64,000 bases of DNA from Rhodococcus opacus (GCF_012396235.1 NZ_JAAXPA010000034.1:1-64000), one strand, 5' to 3'; counted from the first letter of the stretch, positions 44,137-52,510 are shown. Made by a program: numbers and translations. The notes: generated from the letters alone by a model not told the origin.

Positions 44137-44570
44137 TGATCGCGGTCGAAGACCTCACCACCCTCGAGACCCGCGGGCACGGGCGCGTCAACAACAATCG
44201 GGCCGCGCATCAGCGCGCCGCAAAGCCGTCGACGCTCTCACACACACTGCCGCCGGCGTCGGTGTGACGGTGGTGTCCGTACCGGCACGCGGATCCTCGG
44301 CGTTGTGTCCGGGCTGCAACGAACCACTGGCTCGTCCCGGCGGTTACCACCGGGCCTGGTGTGCGCGGTGCAAAGTCGGCGGACATCGTGACCATGTGGC
44401 GGGCGTGAACCTGGCCAAGCGGGCATTGCTGGGACGCGGACAAGCCGTTCGCAAGCGCGGGGAGAGTCCGCAGATCCGGGTGATCGAGCATGCGCCGGTG
44501 CGCCGATGCCGCGACAAGAAGGGTCCCACTCCGAGCAGGCCGCGGCATCGCTGTGTCCGTCGTAGTGCTC
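44137..44570 (+). pseudogene. tnpB: decayed TnpB C-terminal fragment
   Basis: Plus strand: VIAVEDLTTLETRGHGRVNN (RuvC-like Glu motif) in one frame, then a frameshift at about 44220. RKAVDALTHTAAGVGVTVVS follows, then the zinc ribbon CPGCNEPLARPGGYHRAWCARC and the last catalytic stretch HRDHVAGVNLAKRALL. The N-terminal two-thirds is gone. Downstream it abuts a truncated sigma-factor gene on the other strand, consistent with insertion and later decay. Confidence 0.85.
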
Positions 44571-44660
44571 CCGCCGCGACACCGCCGGTGGGGGTGAACC
44601 AGACCAGGATTGTTCCTGCGCCACAAGCGTCGGTGTGGGACACGGTAAAACCCGCAACAC

Positions 44661-44863
44661 CGCAGCGTGTTACGGGTAGCCGTGAGCAGCCAGGCCACGG
44701 GGTCGCTCGGAACGGTGTCGCCCCACTTGCGCAACGCGAGTGCACACGCATCCTGCAGCGCATCCTCGGCGAGTTCGAAGTCGCCGAGCACGTGGATCAG
44801 GGCTGCGAGCATCCGGGCCCGGTGCTCCCGGTACACCTGCTGCAGCCCCGGTTCGACATTCAT
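44661..44863 (-). pseudogene. ECF sigma factor (ECF42/SigI-like, YCII-associated), 5' third only
   Basis: ATG 44863 overlaps the YCII gene stop (ATGA). MNVEPGLQQVYREHRARMLA, DFELAEDALQDACALALRKW and PVAWLLTATRNTLR are region 2 of an ECF sigma factor. Homology stops at about 44661, where the TnpB remnant begins; region 4 and the C-terminal SnoaL-like or TPR extension are lost. ECF42-type sigma genes are typically preceded by a DGPF/YCII gene, as here. Confidence 0.85.
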
Positions 44864-45246
44864 TCGCCGCCGGCCGTCACATTCGCCGGACGGTGGTCCA
44901 GGCCCGGCACATCGACGATGGGCCGCACCTCGATCGACCCCAGCTCGGCCAACGGGCACAGGGCCGCGAGCTCCAGGGCTTCGTTTAGATTGCGGCAGTC
45001 GAGGACATAGGCGCCGCCGAGGTGTTCGTGCGTCTCGGCGAAGGGGCCGTCGGTGGTCAGCGTCCGACCGTCCCGAACACTGACGGTGGTGGCGGTGTGT
45101 TCCGGCTGCAGCGGGTGCCCGGAGACGAAGACGCCGCGGCGGCGGCACTCGTCGGCGAAGGCGTTCACCCGGGCCAACGCCTCGGCGAAACCCGGATCGC
45201 CCGGTTCGGGCGGTTCACAGTTGTAGATCAACAGCATGTACTGCAC
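44860..45246 (-). CDS. YCII-related (DGPF) domain protein
   Basis: 128 aa from ATG 45246. MQYMLLIYNCEPPEPGD, TLTTDGPFAETHEHLGGAYV (the TDGPF motif) and LDCRNLNEALELAALCPLA are the complete DGPF domain. These proteins are encoded next to ECF42 sigma factors and are thought to act in the same output. The partner sigma gene is truncated here, so the pair is no longer functional as a unit. Confidence 0.92.
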   Translation of the reverse strand: MQYMLLIYNCEPPEPGDPGFAEALARVNAFADECRRRGVFVSGHPLQPEHTATTVSVRDGRTLTTDGPFAETHEHLGGAYVLDCRNLNEALELAALCPLAELGSIEVRPIVDVPGLDHRPANVTAGGE

Positions 45247-45381
45247 AGGTCGCTCCTCTCACCCGCAACAAGTCGGCTGTAGAGAATGACGAACGAGCCA
45301 ACCCTATCTCGACTCTTCGGCCCGATCGGTTTCGATATCAGCACCGTCGGCCCGCCCAAGTCGATGTTCCAGCGCTCTATA

Positions 45382-46089
45382 TCACCGGCCGGGAGGAGGG
45401 CCGGGGTGCGTCAGCGTCGCGGTCAAGCCCGCGAGGAGGATGTCGACTCCGCGTTCGAGTTCGGCGGCGCCGTCGTAGGACGCCAGGACCGGCGCCAGAC
45501 CCCGGAGTAGAGGGAACTCGCCGATCGGCAGGCGGTGAAGGCCGAGGCGCAGAAGGTCGTCGGACTCGTCGGGACGCTCGACGACTTCCTGCAGCTCGTT
45601 GAGGACGTGGCCGTAGAGGAAGCCGAACAACGCCCGATAGACGTGCAAGGCATCGGCGTCGGTGAAACCCGCCTTGGTGAGCAGGGCCAGGATGTTCTCG
45701 AGGGGACGCAGGGTGCCGAGCGGCCTGAGCCCGAGCGGCGTCGACAGCGGCCGGGTCACCAGAAGCGGCACCACCTGAGGATGGGCGAGGGCCAACCGGC
45801 GGAACCCCCGCGCGACCTCCCGTAGCTGGGTGGCCCAGTCGCCGTCGTCGGTGTCGACCTCGAGTTCTTCGAAGACGAGCTCGGCGACCCCGTCGAGAAG
45901 TGCGGCCTTGTTCGGGGCGTGGCGGTACAGGGTCATCGGGTCGCGGCCGAGTGCCTTACCGAGGCGGCGCATGGACAGCCCGTCGATTCCGTCACGGTCG
46001 ATGATCTCGAGCGCGCACTCGAGAATCCGCTCACGGGTGATCGGGCCACCGTCGGAGTGGATCGAACGACGCTCGGGCACCTTCGCCAT
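45382..46089 (-). CDS. TetR-family repressor (TetR_C_1 type)
   Basis: 235 aa from ATG 46089; the open frame upstream overlaps the csbD gene. HTH at about 20-65 (ITRERILECALEIIDRDGID, GLSMRRLGKALGRDPMTLYR) and a tetracycline-repressor-like C-terminal domain. Divergent from a csbD gene, with a dyad between them. Ligand unknown. Confidence 0.88.
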   Translation of the reverse strand: MAKVPERRSIHSDGGPITRERILECALEIIDRDGIDGLSMRRLGKALGRDPMTLYRHAPNKAALLDGVAELVFEELEVDTDDGDWATQLREVARGFRRLALAHPQVVPLLVTRPLSTPLGLRPLGTLRPLENILALLTKAGFTDADALHVYRALFGFLYGHVLNELQEVVERPDESDDLLRLGLHRLPIGEFPLLRGLAPVLASYDGAAELERGVDILLAGLTATLTHPGPPPGR

Positions 46090-46113
46090 CACGACACCTT
46101 CCCTCATTTCCAA

Positions 46114-46140
46114 CTGTAGGCCTAAACCGTAGATATACAG
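46114..46140. promoter_or_regulatory. dyad CTGTA-N17-TACAG with TAGGCCTA inside, candidate TetR operator
   Basis: Lies 25 bases upstream of the tetR start and 38 bases before csbD. The outer arms CTGTA/TACAG are inverted and TAGGCCTA (46117-46124) is a perfect 8-base palindrome overlapping one arm. Its position suits autoregulation. Confidence 0.45.
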
Positions 46141-46177
46141 TGTTGACATGAGGGTCGCGTCCGGCGTTGACTTGGTT

Positions 46178-46372
46178 ATGAGCATCGGAAAGAAGCTTCG
46201 ACACAAGGCTGAAACCACTGAAGGCGTCGCCAAGAAGACCGTCGGGAAGGCACTCGGAAACGAGCGCATGGAGGCCGAAGGACGCGCACAGGAAACCAAA
46301 GGCAAGCTCAAGCAATCCGGCGACCAGATCAAGCAGGCAGGGCAGAAGATCAAGAACATTTTCAAACACTGA
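46178..46372 (+). CDS. CsbD family stress protein
   Basis: 64 aa from ATG 46178 (MSIGKKLRHKAETTEGVAKK, GKLKQSGDQIKQAGQKIKNI). Lys/Glu/Gly-rich, hydrophilic, repeated KxKxxG pattern of CsbD, a general-stress protein regulated by alternative sigma factors in other bacteria. A start at 46148 is possible but adds non-conserved residues. No clear Shine-Dalgarno sequence. Confidence 0.82.
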   Translation: MSIGKKLRHKAETTEGVAKKTVGKALGNERMEAEGRAQETKGKLKQSGDQIKQAGQKIKNIFKH

Positions 46373-46498
46373 CCCGCACTGCACACTGCCCGACACTCAG
46401 CCCCGTCCCGGTATCAGGCCGTCATCATGATCATTCCCGGAAGCCACTACTACTGACGCACAGCCGATCCGGGGTGGTACCGGAAACTGGAGTCGATC

Positions 46499-47701
46499 AT
46501 GGCGATATCCGACATCAAGGAATACGCACACCTCACCGACGCGGACGTCGAGGCGCTCAGTGCCGAACTCGACGCCATCAGGCGGGACGTCACCGATTCA
46601 CTCGGCGAGCGAGACGCCACCTACATCCACCGAACGATCGCCTTCCAGCGCGGGCTGGATGCCGCTGCGCGGCTGGTGATCCACGCAAGCCGGGCGCGAG
46701 CCGGGTGGGTTCTCGGGACCACGGCTCTCGCTGTGGCCAAGAGCGTGGAGAACATGGAGATCGGGCACAACGTGTCCCACGGCCAGTGGGACTGGATGAA
46801 CGACCCGGAAATCCACTCCAGCACCTGGGAATGGGACATGGCGGGTCTGTCGTCCCAGTGGCAGTACTCCCACAACTATCGCCACCACGTGTTCAGCAAC
46901 GTGGTCGGGATGGACGACGACCTCGGATTCGGCGTCATCCGCATCACCCGCGACCAGCCGTGGAAGCCGGACAATCTGCTGCAACCGCTGCGGAACCTGT
47001 TGCTGGCGGCCACGTTCGAATGGGGAATAGCCCTGCACGGTCTGTATTCCGAGCAGGCGCGCGCCGGCACAGGCACCGAGAAATCTGCCCACACACGAGC
47101 CCTGCTCGGCAAAATCGTGCGGCAGACGGGCAAGGACTACGTGCTCTTTCCCGCCCTCAGCGGGCGGCGGTGGCGGCGGACGCTGAAGGCGAACCTCGCC
47201 GCCAACCTGCTGCGAAACCTGTGGGCCTACGTCGTGATCTTCTGCGGTCACTTCCCGGACGGCGCCGAGAAGTTCACACCCGCCGAACTGGAGAACGAGA
47301 CCCGGGCGGAATGGTATCTACGCCAGATGCTCGGCACCGCAAACTTCCGAGCCGGCGCCGTGCTGGCATTCCTCAGCGGCAACCTCTGCTACCAGATCGA
47401 GCACCACCTGTTCCCCGACCTCCCCAGCAACCGCTACCCGGAAATCGCGACGCGGGTCCGCGCACTGTGTGAGAAGTACGATCTGCCCTACACCACCGGT
47501 TCGCTTGCCAAGCAATACCTTTTGACCCTGCGCACCATCCACAAGCTGGCGCTCCCGGACCGGTTTCTGTCCGCGACCGCCGATGATGCTCCCGAGACCG
47601 CGTCCGAACTGAAATTCCGCACAGCATCCACCACGCCCGCGGACGGAGGCACCGGACGGCGCGCGGGACTCCGAACCGCGCTGCGCGCGGACCAGCGTTG
47701 A
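46499..47701 (+). CDS. fatty acid/acyl-CoA desaturase (DesA3 type)
   Basis: 400 aa. Three diiron histidine boxes are complete: HNVSH (90-94), HNYRHH (125-130) and QIEHH (about 299-303). The N-terminus lacks the long first membrane hairpin seen in many relatives; hydrophobic segments at about 60-85 and 285-300 remain. It would introduce a double bond in acyl chains with O2 and an electron donor. No ferredoxin or reductase gene is adjacent. Confidence 0.85.
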   Translation: MAISDIKEYAHLTDADVEALSAELDAIRRDVTDSLGERDATYIHRTIAFQRGLDAAARLVIHASRARAGWVLGTTALAVAKSVENMEIGHNVSHGQWDWMNDPEIHSSTWEWDMAGLSSQWQYSHNYRHHVFSNVVGMDDDLGFGVIRITRDQPWKPDNLLQPLRNLLLAATFEWGIALHGLYSEQARAGTGTEKSAHTRALLGKIVRQTGKDYVLFPALSGRRWRRTLKANLAANLLRNLWAYVVIFCGHFPDGAEKFTPAELENETRAEWYLRQMLGTANFRAGAVLAFLSGNLCYQIEHHLFPDLPSNRYPEIATRVRALCEKYDLPYTTGSLAKQYLLTLRTIHKLALPDRFLSATADDAPETASELKFRTASTTPADGGTGRRAGLRTALRADQR

Positions 47702-47742
47702 GCCGATACGCGGCGAGCGCTGACGCCGCGGACATCCCTCAG

Positions 47743-48045
47743 TCATGAGCGGTATCGACCGAGTCGCGGCGGTCGAAGATACCGGCGGTCCTTCTCCGTC
47801 GTGCCGCCCCAGACGCCGAATTGTTCACCGGTGATCAGTGCGTGATTTCGGCACTCGGTCCGGACCGGGCAGGGCTCGCAGACATGCTTCGCGGCTCGTT
47901 CTCGACGAATGCGTGCGCCCTGCCCTTCGCCCTCGCACGGAAAGAAGAGCGCGGTGTCCATGGACCGGCATCGCGCGTGCATCCGCCAATCCCAGTCCGG
48001 CACGGAGAGTGCGACCGGCTGGAGTTCGAACCTGTGCTGAGACAT
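47743..48045 (-). CDS. WhiB-family iron-sulfur regulator
   Basis: 100 aa. Four cluster cysteines, Cys26, Cys56, Cys59 and Cys65 (HARC, then CEPCPVRTEC), and the turn motif GVWGG are all present. The C-terminus KDRRYLRPPRLGRYRS is basic and could contact DNA; it has no WhiB7 AT-hook. Two long palindromes lie upstream of the start. Confidence 0.92.
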   Translation of the reverse strand: MSQHRFELQPVALSVPDWDWRMHARCRSMDTALFFPCEGEGQGARIRRERAAKHVCEPCPVRTECRNHALITGEQFGVWGGTTEKDRRYLRPPRLGRYRS

Positions 48046-48056
48046 CCTGCTCGCCC

Positions 48057-48080
48057 GGTGTCATACGTTCGAATGACACC
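48057..48080. promoter_or_regulatory. 24-base palindrome directly upstream of whiB
   Basis: GGTGTCAT and ATGACACC flank ACGTTCGA, with inner CG pairs also symmetric. It ends 12 bases before the whiB ATG on the minus strand. Its placement over the leader or ribosome site suggests an operator or a translational hairpin. Confidence 0.65.
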
Positions 48081-48161
48081 TGTAAGAGGGGCGCAGCCTG
48101 CGGCGGGCCGTCAGGGCACATTGGCACACGCCCGCACGAGCCGCGCGCTCGCGGCGGGGAT

Positions 48162-48201
48162 GTGAGTACTTGTTAACCGCGGGCGGTTAACAAGTACTCA
48201 C
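48162..48201. promoter_or_regulatory. perfect 18-bp inverted repeat between whiB and the secreted-protein gene
   Basis: GTGAGTACTTGTTAACCG and its exact complement CGGTTAACAAGTACTCAC flank a 4-base loop CGGG. No T-run follows on either strand and the flanking genes are divergent, so a terminator is unlikely. An operator or a structured leader is more probable. Confidence 0.75.
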
Positions 48202-48322
48202 GGGCGCGTCAGCGCACAGGGGTGGGCAACACGCACCCTAGGGTGTCTGTCGAACCGCACGTCCGGACGGCAGTGTTGTTGTGGCCAAGGAATACTCGAC
48301 CACACACCACCAAGGACTCCGC

Positions 48323-48571
48323 ATGTTTCGCCACACCGCCATTCGCGCCGGCCTGATGTTCGCCGCGGTTGCTTTCTCTGTCACCGGCGCCGCCGGAATC
48401 GCGCACGCCATGCCCGCCTCGTCGGGGACCGATGTCGCAGTGGTCTCGCAGTCGGACCGCGATGCCCGCGACCGCGATCGGCGCGACCGTTTCGACGACG
48501 ACGAGAAGGCCATGCTCTGCGAGGGTCAGGCCGTCGTCGACCGCCCCAGCTGCTCGTCGTTGCCGTACTGA
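48323..48571 (+). CDS. small secreted protein
   Basis: 82 aa from ATG 48323 with AAGGA six bases upstream. A Sec signal peptide (RAGLMFAAVAFSVTGAAGIA, cleavage after AHA) precedes a short, highly charged mature peptide (SDRDARDRDRRDRFDDDEKA) ending in a Cys pair (CEGQAVVDRPSC) that could form a disulfide. Not recognised. Confidence 0.65.
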   Translation: MFRHTAIRAGLMFAAVAFSVTGAAGIAHAMPASSGTDVAVVSQSDRDARDRDRRDRFDDDEKAMLCEGQAVVDRPSCSSLPY

Positions 48572-48649
48572 TTCGCATCGATCGGACGGCCCTCCGCCGG
48601 CGCCGCTGTCGCGTCCAGTGCGGCAGCGGCGGGCGAACCGATGCTGCAG

Positions 48650-48689
48650 GCGCGTATCGTCTGCTGCAAGCGCGTATCGTCTGCTGCAA
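48650..48689. repeat. two tandem 20-bp repeats
   Basis: GCGCGTATCGTCTGCTGCAA occurs twice head to tail, and the preceding GATGCTGCAG continues the pattern in part. Non-coding, in the leader of the 48748 gene. Confidence 0.9.
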
Positions 48690-48747
48690 GGTAACCCCGC
48701 ACCCGATGGCTTCGCCCATCGGTCCGCCTACTGCGCGGGGTCTGACG

Positions 48748-49257
48748 ATGCCCGAACATGCCTCACCCCAGACTCTCACGGTCTTCGTCGACGACGAGCC
48801 TGTCTCCGCAAACTCCGTCTGGCATCCGGGTGACACCGTGACCACCGCCCTCTCGTGGCTCGACGAGCAGCAGCTTCCCGCCGAGCTTCGATCACTGGCC
48901 GAGGAGGTCGAGATTCGACCGAATGGTGCCGGCCGAGGAGTCTTCTACGTCGACAGGTACCCGGGGTTCTCCCCTCAGCCCATACGGTCCGTGAACGGAG
49001 TGGTCGCGACAATCGAGGTCGTCGCGAACCTCGAACTGCACACCGACCACGGCTGGAAACTGTTGCCCGACACCGTGCAGATGTGGGACGTACCCGACAC
49101 AGGCACCTGGCGCATGCCGAATCGGCAGTACTCGACGCCCGGCACGTCCGGTGACCTTCGGTTCGTCGAACAACACGAGTTCGTCGAGCGGTACGGCGTC
49201 ACCACACCGACCTTCCGTCGCGATTCCCGATACTTCCGAGTGGTTGTGCTGTTGTAA
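48748..49257 (+). CDS. hypothetical protein
   Basis: 169 aa from ATG 48748 (MPEHASPQTLTVFVDDEPVS); ATG 48706 would add 14 non-descript residues. The protein is soluble, beta-rich and acidic with conserved-looking WxxPxT segments (KLLPDTVQMWDVPDTGTWRM). Good codon use for the genome supports translation. No family recognised. Confidence 0.55.
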   Translation: MPEHASPQTLTVFVDDEPVSANSVWHPGDTVTTALSWLDEQQLPAELRSLAEEVEIRPNGAGRGVFYVDRYPGFSPQPIRSVNGVVATIEVVANLELHTDHGWKLLPDTVQMWDVPDTGTWRMPNRQYSTPGTSGDLRFVEQHEFVERYGVTTPTFRRDSRYFRVVVLL

Positions 49258-49267
49258 CCGCGGTCCC

Positions 49268-49528
49268 TCAGATTGTGCGATCCTGACCTCGTTGAGCGCG
49301 TCGATCACGGAGACGTAGATGGCAGATTTGGGTGAGCTGCTGCCGGATCGGCAACGGGAGATCCGCGGCAGCGCCGATTCGCTGGTCGAGTAGCGACAGC
49401 AGTTTCCGGAAGTACTCGCGCTGGGAGAGTCCGAATTCGACGAGAATGTCCTCCCCGGATCCGCCACCCCGGTGGCGCCACTTTCGAGCGAAGGTGAGCA
49501 GGTAATTGGTGTTGTCGGTCTCGAGCAT
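49268..49528 (-). CDS. DUF3263-like small protein
   Basis: 86 aa from ATG 49528. LLTFARKWRHRGGGSGEDIL, VEFGLSQREYFRKLLSLLDQ, then LPIRQQLTQICHLRLRDRR resembles the DUF3263 pattern of a short helix-turn-helix-like protein in Actinobacteria. The start is uncertain; the longer frame to 49639 overlaps the IclR gene. Confidence 0.55.
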   Translation of the reverse strand: MLETDNTNYLLTFARKWRHRGGGSGEDILVEFGLSQREYFRKLLSLLDQRIGAAADLPLPIRQQLTQICHLRLRDRRAQRGQDRTI

Positions 49529-49607
49529 TGCATGTATCCCGTTCAGTACGTTCCCGTTTCGTGATGATTGACGTGCTGCGTCAGGGGCATATCTGTCGCG
49601 GTACCGG

Positions 49608-50441
49608 TCAAGCGATTGTCGAATCCTGCCAGAAGACATCGACGAGACGCTCGACGAGCTGCTGCATTTGGTGAAGGCCTTCGGGAATGCGGTCGGGGCC
49701 GAACCGGTACCGGGGTCCGTTGAGCGTCAAGATCGCCACCAGATTCCCCGACGAATCCCGGACGGGACGAGAAAGGGAGATCAGTTCTTCCTCGAATTCG
49801 TTGTCGATAAGCCCATAGCCATTTTCGCGGATCTGGTCGAGTTCGGCCAGCAACGCTGCGCGGTCGGTGATGGTGTGCGCGGTGTACGCGTCGAGCTTTT
49901 CGGGCAGCCGACCGGCGATCTTCTTGATCGGCCACTCGGCCAACAGGACCTTGCCGCTGGAGCTGGCGTGGAGCGGATACTGTTTGCCGATCATGTGATG
50001 GGAGATCCGGGATGTGGTGCCCACGACGTGTGAACCGGCGGCCTCGGCGATGAGGTCGAGCCCGTCCTTCGCATTCGGCACCGACAACGTCACCGTTTCG
50101 TTGAACTGGTCGGCCAGCTCCCGCAGTAGTGGCTGAGCCCGGGCGGCCAGACCGGCATAGGGGTCGGCGTGCCGTCCGAGTCGGGACATTTCCGAGCCGA
50201 GGATGTAGTTGTTGTCGATGCGGTCCACCATGCCGGTCCGCTCGAGGCTGTAGAGCAGACGGAACGCTGTAGGACGGGAGATCCCGACCGCTTTGGCGAG
50301 GGTGCTCACCGTTGCACCGGTCTTGGGTCGGGAAGCAAGCTCGCGCAGCAGGCGAACCGCCTTGGTCACCGACTTGTTGGCGATCTCCGCCGGCTCGCTG
50401 GTCTTCACCGCGATCAGTGTGGTCGCCTTCGGCTCGCTCAT
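49608..50441 (-). CDS. IclR-family transcriptional regulator (module A)
   Basis: 277 aa from ATG 50441. HTH at about 30-85 (KSVTKAVRLLRELASRPKTG, GISRPTAFRLLYSLERTGMV), then the IclR effector domain (KQYPLHASSSGKVLLAE, DYGLIDNEFEEEL-type segment). About 75 percent identical by eye to the second IclR at 56163. Its own upstream region lacks the GTTCA-N5-TGAAC operator. Probably regulates the flavin reductase, hydrolase and transporter promoters nearby. Confidence 0.92.
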   Translation of the reverse strand: MSEPKATTLIAVKTSEPAEIANKSVTKAVRLLRELASRPKTGATVSTLAKAVGISRPTAFRLLYSLERTGMVDRIDNNYILGSEMSRLGRHADPYAGLAARAQPLLRELADQFNETVTLSVPNAKDGLDLIAEAAGSHVVGTTSRISHHMIGKQYPLHASSSGKVLLAEWPIKKIAGRLPEKLDAYTAHTITDRAALLAELDQIRENGYGLIDNEFEEELISLSRPVRDSSGNLVAILTLNGPRYRFGPDRIPEGLHQMQQLVERLVDVFWQDSTIA

Positions 50442-50579
50442 GGCACCCCGATTTCTTCGGCGCATCCCATCTCAGGCGGGATGCAACTCACGTCTACTCG
50501 GTTTTCCCAATCGTTTAAATCTGCTCGCGCCGAATCCTTTTCGACCCAGCTGAGGTCATGCCCAGGTTGTGAGTGTGGG

Positions 50580-51080
50580 TCAGGCGGCGGTGAGTTCCCG
50601 GATTCCGCCGAGTCGGCCCTGGTGGAAGACGAGGGGTTCGCCGTGTCCGGTGTCCATCTGCAGGACCCGGGCGATGACGATGACGTGGTCGCCGCCGTCG
50701 AGTTCGTGGGTGACCTCGCAGTCGACGAAGGCGTGGGCCCCATTGATCCGGGGTGATCCAGCCTCGGAGAGGGACCAGTCGATGTCGGCGAACTTGTTGG
50801 GCTGCTTGCTCGAAAGTGCGCGGCAGACCGATTCCTGGCCGGCGGCGAGGACGCTGGCGCACAGTCGTCCGGCGGCGCGGACCTTGGGCCAGCTGGTGGA
50901 GGTGTGGGCGACGCTGAAGCTGACCAGCGGCGGGTCCAGGGACAGGGACTGGAAGGTGCCGACCACCAGGCCGCACGGGTATTCGGCGTCGGGGGTGATG
51001 CCGGAGAGGGCGACGACGCCGGTGGGCAGGTGGCCCATCACGGTGCGGTAGTGCGCCTGGTCGATGGTGACAGTGAGCAT
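50580..51080 (-). CDS. flavin reductase (HpaC/RutF-like), copy 1
   Basis: 166 aa from ATG 51080, AGAGGAG upstream. Flavin_Reduct domain throughout: YRTVMGHLPTGVVALSG, PCGLVVGTFQSLSLDPPLVS, HTSTSWPKVRAAGRLCASVL, ending GDHVIVIARVLQMD. It supplies FMNH2 or FADH2 to a monooxygenase partner. Nearly identical to copy 2 at 58709. No monooxygenase gene lies directly beside it; the gap to the right is decayed. Confidence 0.92.
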   Translation of the reverse strand: MLTVTIDQAHYRTVMGHLPTGVVALSGITPDAEYPCGLVVGTFQSLSLDPPLVSFSVAHTSTSWPKVRAAGRLCASVLAAGQESVCRALSSKQPNKFADIDWSLSEAGSPRINGAHAFVDCEVTHELDGGDHVIVIARVLQMDTGHGEPLVFHQGRLGGIRELTAA

Positions 51081-51144
51081 GGTGGCTCCTCTTCGGGTCA
51101 TTTCGCTGACGACAGTCAGGTCAGAGCGAATGCGACTCAATTAC

Positions 51145-51209
51145 GTTCATAATGTGAACGAACTGTTCAAACTGGTATCAGTATTGCGTCCTGGGTCACA
51201 CTCTGTCAA
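51145..51209 (-). promoter_or_regulatory. promoter and IclR-type operator for flavin reductase 1
   Basis: On the minus strand: TTGACA (51209-51204), 17 bases, CAATAC (-10, 51186-51181), then the operator GTTCA-TAATG-TGAAC (51145-51159) preceded by TGAACGAACTGTTCAA (51155-51170), identical to the site at 54149-54164. The operator lies downstream of the expected start site, suited to repression. Confidence 0.75.
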
Positions 51210-51514
51210 GCGTGCAACGGTGACCGGTCCAACATCTGTGCGTCGGCGCCCACGCCGGTCCGTGACCGCCCGAGTGCGGGAACTATGTGCTCGAATCCAT
51301 CTGCACCGCACGGTCGTGAATCTTCGCTCGCCAGTCGTCTCGGCTGCCATGGTGCTGGTGGCGACGCTTTTGCCGCTCAGGCTGCTGCGGGTGCAGGATT
51401 GCGCGAGGACTCGGGTGTTGTCGCGGCGCGCCAGGCATCGTGGTGGCGCCGGCCTGCCTGGGGGCGCGTCTGGCCTCCGTGGTGGTGGCTGATGAGGCTT
51501 GGCCCGAGGTGGCC

Positions 51515-51569
51515 TTGATGACCAAGGAGCCTATGTCACACCTTCAACCGAAACGTTCGGTATGTGACC
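51515..51569 (+). promoter_or_regulatory. decayed copy of the transporter promoter/operator
   Basis: TTGATG, 16 bases ending CCTATGT, CACACC, then GTTCG-GTATG-TGACC. It aligns with the live promoters at 54399 and 60852, including the shared ATGTCACA block and the operator spacing, but has one base lost and operator arms degraded to 8 of 10. No gene follows; a hairpin is 45 bases downstream. Confidence 0.5.
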
Positions 51570-51613
51570 ATGCGCGGCGGGTGCTTTGGGACCCACTCGG
51601 CGTGAATCTTCCA

Positions 51614-51633
51614 CCCCGCGCTAAGACGCGGGG
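51614..51633. mobile_element. hairpin resembling an IS200/IS605-type element end
   Basis: CCCCGCG-CTAAGA-CGCGGGG, a 7-bp stem with 6-base loop, preceded by GTGAATCTTCCA. The right ends of TnpB-bearing elements in actinobacteria often end in such a G/C hairpin. No tnpB coding sequence is attached here. Confidence 0.3.
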
Positions 51634-51688
51634 GCAACGATCTCCACCACAATGTTCGTTCAGAAGTGAGAGCCTCTGACTGGTCGAG

Positions 51689-51768
51689 CTAGGCCGTGAC
51701 CAGCTCACCGTCCGCATCGTCCTTGGCAGCACGCCGCCCCTTGGCGAGACGAGTGACATCGGCGAACA
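51689..51768 (-). pseudogene. 3' tail of a lost gene
   Basis: The minus strand just after the aldolase stop reads LFADVTRLAKGRRAAKDDAD, GELVTA and a TAG stop. It has good coding character but is only about 26 codons. It looks like the C-terminus of a gene removed by deletion. Family not recognised. Confidence 0.35.
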
Positions 51769-51772
51769 GATG

Positions 51773-52510
51773 TCAGAAGCGGGCACCTTGTGCAGCATTT
51801 GTGCCGCGGGCCAGCTTCAAGGCCGCCTGCGCTCCTTCATGAAGCAATTCGTAGTCCGCGGCGAGAGCTACGGTCCGGATTCCATTTTCGGCGCAGGACG
51901 CGACCATCTCCTGGCTTCCCCCGTAGGCAGCGACATCTAGTCCGTGACGAGTGCATGCCTCGGCGATTCTGCGAACGGCATCGAAGGTAGTTCCCCCCAG
52001 AACATCCGCGGCGGTACCGGCGAGGGACAGCGTGAGGTCTGCCGTACCGATGAGGATCCCGTCGAGTCCGGCCGTTGCGCAGATGTCGTCAGCTTCGGCC
52101 AGGCCGTTCGTGTCCTCGATCATCAGGTAGACCCGTTGAGGGGGTGCCGAGGCTGGGCGCAGTGCCGCCCGAACCGGGCCCCACGAGCGATGACCTTTGG
52201 GGGCGTAGCGGCAGTAACTCACTGCCTCGCGTGCTTGGGCGGCCGACCCGATCTGCGGCACGACGACGACGTCGGCCCCCATGTCGAGTGCCCAGTTGGC
52301 TTGCGCGTAGTTCGTCGCCTGCGTACGTACCCAGGCCTCAACGCCGGCACCCTGCACGGCTGAGAGCAAGGGCACGACGGAGCCTGTTCCGATTGCGCCG
52401 TGCTGCAAATCGATGACGGCCCAGTCGAATCCTGCTCGAACCATAAGTTCGGCAGCGAAGACGGAGTCGAGCGTCAACCAAGCGCCGAGCGAAGGCGAGG
52501 TCGAAGTCAT
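51773..52510 (-). CDS. HpcH/HpaI-family aldolase
   Basis: 245 aa from ATG 52510 with GGAG nine bases upstream; ATG 52525 would add five residues. Motifs of the metal-dependent class II HpaI aldolases: DWAVIDLQHGAIG, QATNYAQANWALDMGADVVV, VYLMIEDTNGLAEADDI, LDGILIGTADLTLSL (the usual DLxxSLG region). It cleaves 2-oxo-4-hydroxy acids to pyruvate or oxaloacetate plus an aldehyde, the last step of several aromatic meta-pathways. Confidence 0.88.
   Translation of the reverse strand: MTSTSPSLGAWLTLDSVFAAELMVRAGFDWAVIDLQHGAIGTGSVVPLLSAVQGAGVEAWVRTQATNYAQANWALDMGADVVVVPQIGSAAQAREAVSYCRYAPKGHRSWGPVRAALRPASAPPQRVYLMIEDTNGLAEADDICATAGLDGILIGTADLTLSLAGTAADVLGGTTFDAVRRIAEACTRHGLDVAAYGGSQEMVASCAENGIRTVALAADYELLHEGAQAALKLARGTNAAQGARF

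Noticed and set aside
48650..48689. 20-bp tandem repeat considered as iterons of a replication origin
   Set aside because: Only two copies, no AT-rich region and no replication initiator gene nearby.
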